Translations under genes and position numbers: made by a program
The notes under the pieces: generated by a model
Databases searched by the model: none
Told to the model about the DNA's origin: nothing
The model's input: the letters and a program-made list of their open reading frames with translations, nothing else
DNA from: Pseudacidovorax sp. RU35E
GTDB taxonomy: Bacteria; Pseudomonadota; Gammaproteobacteria; Burkholderiales; Burkholderiaceae_C
Assembly (NCBI RefSeq): GCF_900156165.1
Contig: NZ_FTMY01000001.1
Location: 124,001 to 188,000 of the forward strand
Reading direction: 5' to 3'
DNA length: 64,000 bases
In this document: positions 59,509-64,000 of the stretch, piece after piece
Layout of the letters: every line of letters begins with the position of its first letter
Numbering within the stretch: position 1 is the stretch's first letter

Positions 59509-61280
59509 GCCGCGTCATCCACGGGTTCGGGCCGCTGGCCCGCGTGCTGCGCCTGGCGAGTGTCGTGGCGACCATCATCGGCCTGGCCGCGTGTGCCGGA
59601 ACGGACGCGGGCCCCGGCGCCAACCCCCTGCGGCGCGACACCACCTTCGGTCCGGTAGCCGGGCGCGATGACGCCACACGGAACGGCACCTGGCGCTGGA
59701 CGGGCGTGCCCTATGCACAGCCGCCCATCGGCCCGCTGCGCTGGCGCGCGCCGCAGGCGCCGCAGCCGTGGACCGCGGTGCGCGACGCCACCCGCTTCGC
59801 CCCGGCCTGCGTCCAGACGCAGCGGCTGTACGGGCCCGGCCTGAACAACCGCTACGACGAGACCGTGGGCACCGCGCTAGGCCGCACCGTGGGCTCGGAG
59901 GACTGCCTCTACCTCAACATCTGGACGCCCGCATCCCGTCCGACGGCGCTGCGCCCGGTGATCGTCTTCGTCCACGGCGGCAGCAACATCAGCGGCTACA
60001 CCGCCGACCCGGTGTACGACGGCGCGGCGCTGGCGCGCTCGCAGGACGCGGTGGTCGTCAGCGTCAACTACCGCCTCGGCATCTTCGGCTTCCTGGACGC
60101 GGCGCCGCTCAAGACCGGCCAGCGCGAGGAGGACTCGGGCAACTTCGCGCTGCTGGACATCGTGCAGGCGCTGGGCTTCGTGGCCGGCAACGTCGCGGCC
60201 TTCGGCGGCGATCCGGAACGGGTGACGCTGATGGGCCAGTCCGCGGGCGCCGTCAATGTCGATGCGCTGATGGTCTCGCCGATGCTGGTGGCGCGCACGC
60301 GGCCGCTGTTCCATCGCGTGGCGGCGCTGAGCGGCGGCCTATCCACCGCGGCGACGCTGCCGCGGGGTGCCATCGCCGGTGTGCTTCCGAAGTCCGTCTG
60401 GGCCACGCGCGGAGAAGCTTTGCTGGTCGAAAGCCTGATTGCAGGCGGTCATGCGGCGAACGAAGGGCAGGCCCGTCAGCTTGCACGCGACGCCGCGCCG
60501 GCGCAGCTGGCCGCCTGGCTGCGCGCCATGCCGGCCGACACGCTGCTCGAACTGGTTCGCACCCGCTTGGCCGCCCGCGGCATGGCGGCGTCCAACCCCA
60601 TTCCCGATGGCTGGGTGCTGCCGCCGGACCCGATCGCCGCGGTGCGCGCCGGCCGCTATGTGAAGGTGCCCGTGCTGGCCGGCCATGCGCGGGACGAGAC
60701 CAAGCTCTTTCCCCAGCTCTTCGCGCTGCGGCCCGACCTGGGCGGCACCAGTGGCCGGTTGCTGGACGATGCGGCCGTGTTCGCCCTGGCCCATCGCTAT
60801 GACCCGGACGCGCCGCCGCGGACCCGCATCGAGCAATGGATCCCGCCTGCCTACCTGCCCACGGACGCACCGCGCACCGGCTTCGATGCCCGCGCGGCCG
60901 AGCTCGACCGCCTGTGGTTCACGGCCATCCGCGACGACCTGATGAACGCGCTGCAGAGTCAGCAGCGCGAGCTCTGGGCCTACGAATTCGAATGGGACGG
61001 GCTGCCTGCGCCCTTCGACCGGATCTTCGGCGCCGCCCATGCCTTCGACCTGCCTTTCGTCTTCGGCAACTTCGGCCCCTCGCTGTTCGCCAACATCTCG
61101 TTCAGCCGGGCCAATGCGCCGGGACGGCTGGCGCTGTCGCAGGCCATGATGGCCAGCCTGGGCGCCTTCGCGCGCAACGGCGATCCCAACGACCCGAGGC
61201 TGGGCAAGGCGTGGCCGCAGTGGCCGGGGCGGTTGGTCTTCGATGCCACGGCGACGGAGAAGGCCATCGGCGTGCGCTGA
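59505..61280 (+). CDS. Lipoprotein carboxylesterase (type B)
   Basis: 591 residues with a lipoprotein signal (IIGLAAC, Cys30). Type-B esterase features: GVPYAQPPIGPLRWRAPQ, SEDCLYLNIWTP, the oxyanion loop VFVHGGSNISGY, the nucleophile elbow GQSAGAVN with Ser246 (Gln instead of the common Glu), GHARDETKLFP with the acid residue, and GAAHAFDLPFVFGN with the catalytic His. It would cleave an ester outside the inner membrane. The frame is open for almost 1000 codons upstream through overlapping genes; the ATGA at 59505 is the real start. Its stop faces the CoA-transferase gene 34 bases away. Confidence 0.88.
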   Translation: MSRVIHGFGPLARVLRLASVVATIIGLAACAGTDAGPGANPLRRDTTFGPVAGRDDATRNGTWRWTGVPYAQPPIGPLRWRAPQAPQPWTAVRDATRFAPACVQTQRLYGPGLNNRYDETVGTALGRTVGSEDCLYLNIWTPASRPTALRPVIVFVHGGSNISGYTADPVYDGAALARSQDAVVVSVNYRLGIFGFLDAAPLKTGQREEDSGNFALLDIVQALGFVAGNVAAFGGDPERVTLMGQSAGAVNVDALMVSPMLVARTRPLFHRVAALSGGLSTAATLPRGAIAGVLPKSVWATRGEALLVESLIAGGHAANEGQARQLARDAAPAQLAAWLRAMPADTLLELVRTRLAARGMAASNPIPDGWVLPPDPIAAVRAGRYVKVPVLAGHARDETKLFPQLFALRPDLGGTSGRLLDDAAVFALAHRYDPDAPPRTRIEQWIPPAYLPTDAPRTGFDARAAELDRLWFTAIRDDLMNALQSQQRELWAYEFEWDGLPAPFDRIFGAAHAFDLPFVFGNFGPSLFANISFSRANAPGRLALSQAMMASLGAFARNGDPNDPRLGKAWPQWPGRLVFDATATEKAIGVR

Positions 61281-61314
61281 GGGCGGGCGGCGCAGGCAGC
61301 GCCGCGCCCGGTAC

Positions 61315-62454
61315 TCAGTCCCGCGGCCGATAGACCTGGAAGCCCAGGCCTGTCGAGCGCACCATGGTCTCGCCCTCGGTCAGGCCCACCGTGCCGATGC
61401 AGCCGTTGTCGGCCGCCTCGCGGCTGAACTCGGCGATGGTGCGCAGCCGCGCCGCCGGAGCGCCCGCCGCGCTGATCGCTGCTTCGAGCTCGGCGGCACC
61501 GCGCGACGCAATGACGCCGGCCAGCGCCGTCTTGAGCGCAGCGGGATCCAGCGCCCGCACGAAGCTCACGGGCCCGGCCGCGTCCAGCGGCTGCGCGAAC
61601 ACGGCCGGATCGCTGGCCAGATGCCCCAGCCCCAACACCCGCAGCACGGCCAGCAGCTGGCGAGGCGTGTTCGCGCCGATGGCCAGCCATCCGTCCTCGG
61701 CCTGGAAGAAGTTGGCCGCCGGGCTGCCCGAGTAGCCCTGGTTGCCCACGCGCGGCGGCACGCTGCCGGTGGTGAGCGCGTCACAGGCCAGCGGATACAT
61801 GAGCTGCAGCGCCGCGCCGGCCATGGAGACGTCGACCAGCGCACCGCGACCACTGCGCTCGCGCTCGCGCAAGGCACTCAGGATGGCCAGGGCCGCCAGC
61901 AGGCCGGTGGCCGAGTCGACGACGGGAAAGCCGGTCTTGACGGGCGGGTCGCCCTCGGCGCCGGCCATCCAGGCCATGCCGCTCGCGGCCTGGATCACAT
62001 GGTCGTAGGCGGGGCGGTTGCGCCATTCCTCCGCACCCCGGCCATAGCCGGAGATGGTGCAGTACAGCAGGCCCGGATGCTGGGCCTGCAGGGCCGCGTA
62101 GCCCAGGCCGAAGCCTTCGAGTACGCCGGGCCGCAGGTTGTCGACCACCACGTCGCTGGCCAGGGCCAGCGCCTCGGCCTGGCGCCGGCCGTCCTCGCTG
62201 CGCAGGTCCAGCCGGATGTGCTGCTTGCCGGCGTTGAGGGCCAGGAACTTGTCGCCGCCCTGGCCGGCCCGGCGCATCACGTCGCCGTCCAGGCTCTCGA
62301 CCTTGGTGACCTGCGCCCCCAGCCGCGCCAGCAGGAAGGTGGCGAAGGGCCCGGCGATGACATGCGAGAAGTCCAGGATGCGCACGCCGGCGAGCGGGGC
62401 GAAGTCGGTCACGGGCGCGAGCGGAGCGGTGGCGGGCATGGCGGCGGTGCTCAT
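61315..62454 (-). CDS. Family III CoA-transferase-like protein
   Basis: 379 residues from the ATG at 62454. Family blocks: GVRILDFSHVIAGPFATFLLARLGAQVTKVESLDGDVMRR, VVVDNLRPGVLEGFGLGYAAL, and VDVSMAGAALQLMY. At the point where formyl-CoA transferase has its covalent Asp (SMQDAV) this one has SMAGAA, so the nucleophile may be missing; a racemase-like or altered role is possible. The gene overlaps the preceding Bug gene by four bases and is its only partner. Confidence 0.85.
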   Translation of the reverse strand: MSTAAMPATAPLAPVTDFAPLAGVRILDFSHVIAGPFATFLLARLGAQVTKVESLDGDVMRRAGQGGDKFLALNAGKQHIRLDLRSEDGRRQAEALALASDVVVDNLRPGVLEGFGLGYAALQAQHPGLLYCTISGYGRGAEEWRNRPAYDHVIQAASGMAWMAGAEGDPPVKTGFPVVDSATGLLAALAILSALRERERSGRGALVDVSMAGAALQLMYPLACDALTTGSVPPRVGNQGYSGSPAANFFQAEDGWLAIGANTPRQLLAVLRVLGLGHLASDPAVFAQPLDAAGPVSFVRALDPAALKTALAGVIASRGAAELEAAISAAGAPAARLRTIAEFSREAADNGCIGTVGLTEGETMVRSTGLGFQVYRPRD

Positions 62455-63455
62455 GAAAGGCTGATGCGGTTGCGGGTGATGAGCGTGCGGTAGCGCCCGG
62501 TCTCCTGCTCTATGAAGCGGCTGAACTCCGCGGGCGACTCGGACACGCTGGGCACCGTGCCGTCGCGCGCATAGGCGGCGCGCAGGCCCGGGTCCTGCAT
62601 GGCCGTGCGCACGGCGCCGAACAGGCGCTGCACCAGAGGATCCGGAAGACCGGGCGGCCCCCAGATGCCGGACCACGACACCAGGTTCAGGTCCTGGCGC
62701 CGCAGGGCCTCGTTGAGCGTGGGCACCTCCGGCAGGGCCGGGTCGCGTTCGCCGGCCGTGACGGCCAGGGCGCGCAGCTTGCCGTCGCGCACCTGGGGCA
62801 GGGCGGTGGAGATGACAGGAAGGGCGAACTGCGCATCGCCGCGGATCAGCGCCAGCCCGATCTCCACCGAGCCGCGGTAGGGCACATGGGTGGCCTGCAC
62901 GTCGGCCGCCGAGAGGAAGGCGGCCGCGAACAGATGGGCCGCGCTGCCGATGCCGCCCGAGGCGTAGTTCAGCCGGCCAGGCGCACGCCGTGCGGCCTCC
63001 AGCAGGTCTTCCACGCTGCGCAGCGGCGAATCGGCGCCCACCACCAGCAGGCAGCCGCTCGTCCCGGTGCAGCAGATGTGGCTGAAGGCCTGCGGGTCGA
63101 ACTTGACCGAAGGCTGCAGCAGCTTCTGCGTGACGTGGGTGGAGCTGCCTAGCAGCAGGGTGTAGCCATCGGGCGGCTGCTGGTTGACGTATTCCGCCGC
63201 GAGGATGCCGCCCGCGCCCACCTTGTTCTCCAGAACCATGGCCTGGCCGAGCTGCCTGCCCAGCACGGGGCCGAGCAGTCGGGCCTGGATGTCCGGGCCG
63301 CCACCCGCGGCGTAGGGGACGATCAGCCGCACGGGCCGTTCGGGGTAGCGTGTCGCGGCCTCGGGCGCGGCCGCGGCCGCCAGGGCGCGGCGGCCGGCGG
63401 CCAGGCCCAGGGCGCCGAGCAGCAGCCCGCGCCGACGCAGGGGGGTCTTGTTCAT
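62451..63455 (-). CDS. Bug-type substrate-binding protein
   Basis: 334 residues from the ATG at 63455, with signal LRRRGLLLGALGLAAGRRALAAAAA. The ligand loops are PVRLIVPYAAGGGPDIQARLL and MVLENKVGAGGILAAEYVNQ, and VPYRGSVEIGLALIRGDAQFALPV marks the third block. It is coupled to the CoA-transferase-like gene and divergent from the LysR gene at 63550, 94 bases away. A typical binding-protein/CoA-transferase pair. Confidence 0.9.
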   Translation of the reverse strand: MNKTPLRRRGLLLGALGLAAGRRALAAAAAPEAATRYPERPVRLIVPYAAGGGPDIQARLLGPVLGRQLGQAMVLENKVGAGGILAAEYVNQQPPDGYTLLLGSSTHVTQKLLQPSVKFDPQAFSHICCTGTSGCLLVVGADSPLRSVEDLLEAARRAPGRLNYASGGIGSAAHLFAAAFLSAADVQATHVPYRGSVEIGLALIRGDAQFALPVISTALPQVRDGKLRALAVTAGERDPALPEVPTLNEALRRQDLNLVSWSGIWGPPGLPDPLVQRLFGAVRTAMQDPGLRAAYARDGTVPSVSESPAEFSRFIEQETGRYRTLITRNRISLS

Positions 63456-63549
63456 TGCCGGTTGTCTCCGTCGTTCGAATGCACGGATTCTGGGAGCGCG
63501 GGCCATGTCCCACAATTATTGGTTTCGAAAGAAGCCATCACTGATCGAT

Positions 63550-64000
63550 ATGGCCAAGACCGACCTCCAGCCGGAGCCGACTTCCACCGCCCGCGACGAC
63601 GAGCGCCGCGCCCGGCGCATGGACCGCCTGCGCGTGCGGCACCTCCGGCTGCTGCACTGGGTGGCCGAGACCGGCTCGCTGAGCGCCGCGGCCGAGCGCC
63701 TCCAGGTGAGCCAGCCGGGGGCCACCAAGATGCTGCAGGAGATCGAGGCCGCGCTGGGCGTGGGCCTGATCGAACGCAGCGCCCGCGGCGCGCGGCTGAG
63801 CCCGGCCGGCCGCGTGGCGCTGGACCGGCTGCGCGTGGCGCTCGGCGCGCTCGATGCCGCAGCGGGCGCGGACGCGGCCCTGGCGACGCCGGTGCTGCGC
63901 ATGGGCATCCTGCCGCTGGTCGCCGTGGCCGTGCTGCCCGCCGTCACTGCCGCCATCGACGCCGCCGGACAACTGCCCCGGCTGGAGCTGCGCGAGGCCA
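63550..64000 (+). CDS. LysR-family regulator (3' end cut by the window)
   Basis: About 150 codons are present from the ATG at 63550. A 25-residue charged start leads into the winged helix LRVRHLRLLHWVAETGSLSAAAERLQVSQPGATKMLQEIEAALGVGLIERSARGARLSPAG and the first effector strand (LRMGILPLVAVAVLPAV). It faces away from the Bug/CoA-transferase pair and most likely regulates it. A TTTCGAAA palindrome lies at 63523-63530 in the gap. Confidence 0.88.
   Translation, partial: MAKTDLQPEPTSTARDDERRARRMDRLRVRHLRLLHWVAETGSLSAAAERLQVSQPGATKMLQEIEAALGVGLIERSARGARLSPAGRVALDRLRVALGALDAAAGADAALATPVLRMGILPLVAVAVLPAVTAAIDAAGQLPRLELREA

Overview
The window is GC-rich, almost wholly coding DNA with short intergenic gaps. 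It looks like the chromosome of a beta-proteobacterium of the order Burkholderiales (Comamonadaceae or Alcaligenaceae type). The main reasons are seven Bug-type (tripartite tricarboxylate family) periplasmic binding proteins with no membrane partners, many family III CoA-transferases, numerous LysR and IclR regulators, and a SWIB-domain protein. I saw no insertion sequences, phage genes or CRISPR arrays. One tRNA gene, tRNA-Arg(UCU), lies at 54335-54411 on the minus strand.

Layout. 1-1255: the end of a lipid-type biosynthetic cluster (hotdog dehydratase and FabG-like reductase, resembling aryl-polyene genes). 1300-1916: a ParE/Phd-type toxin-antitoxin pair. 1978-6403 (minus): a periplasmic copper-defence cluster of His-rich protein, TolC-like lipoprotein, multicopper oxidase, DUF411 protein and CusF. 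6490-10314 (minus), with IclR at 10406: an acyl-CoA catabolic operon. 11378-14408: a cysteine-rich copper-storage protein, a Zn/Cd/Pb P-type ATPase and its MerR-family regulator. 14482-15871: small proteins (hypothetical, SWIB, DoxX). 16042-22454: LysR, an MBL-fold lipoprotein, a FAD-linked oxidase, a secreted protein and a solute-binding protein. 22483-25520: a lipoprotein sulfatase with its formylglycine-generating enzyme. 25768-29533: MarR, a tannase/MHETase-family lipoprotein and a Bug protein. 29664-39355: several small regulator-plus-Bug modules.

The most interesting part is 40359-54250. A GntR/UTRA regulator precedes twelve tightly coupled genes: a complete branched-chain-amino-acid-type ABC importer, an aconitase-family hydratase (two subunits), HyuB and HyuA (hydantoinase/oxoprolinase family), an isochorismatase-fold protein lacking the catalytic cysteine, a FAD_binding_2 flavoprotein, and an isocitrate-lyase/PEP-mutase-family C-C lyase. 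Most junctions are 4- or 8-base overlaps. Together they look like one import-and-degrade pathway in which a ring or amide is opened with ATP, the product is desaturated and hydrated to a malate-type acid, and the acid is cleaved to pyruvate or another 2-oxo acid. I do not recognise this combination as a named pathway.

The right end (54585-64000) holds the tRNA, a 36-residue membrane peptide, and two further CoA-transferase/Bug/LysR modules. One of them includes a DUF1254/DUF1214 protein and a lipoprotein carboxylesterase; the other ends in a LysR gene cut by the window edge.
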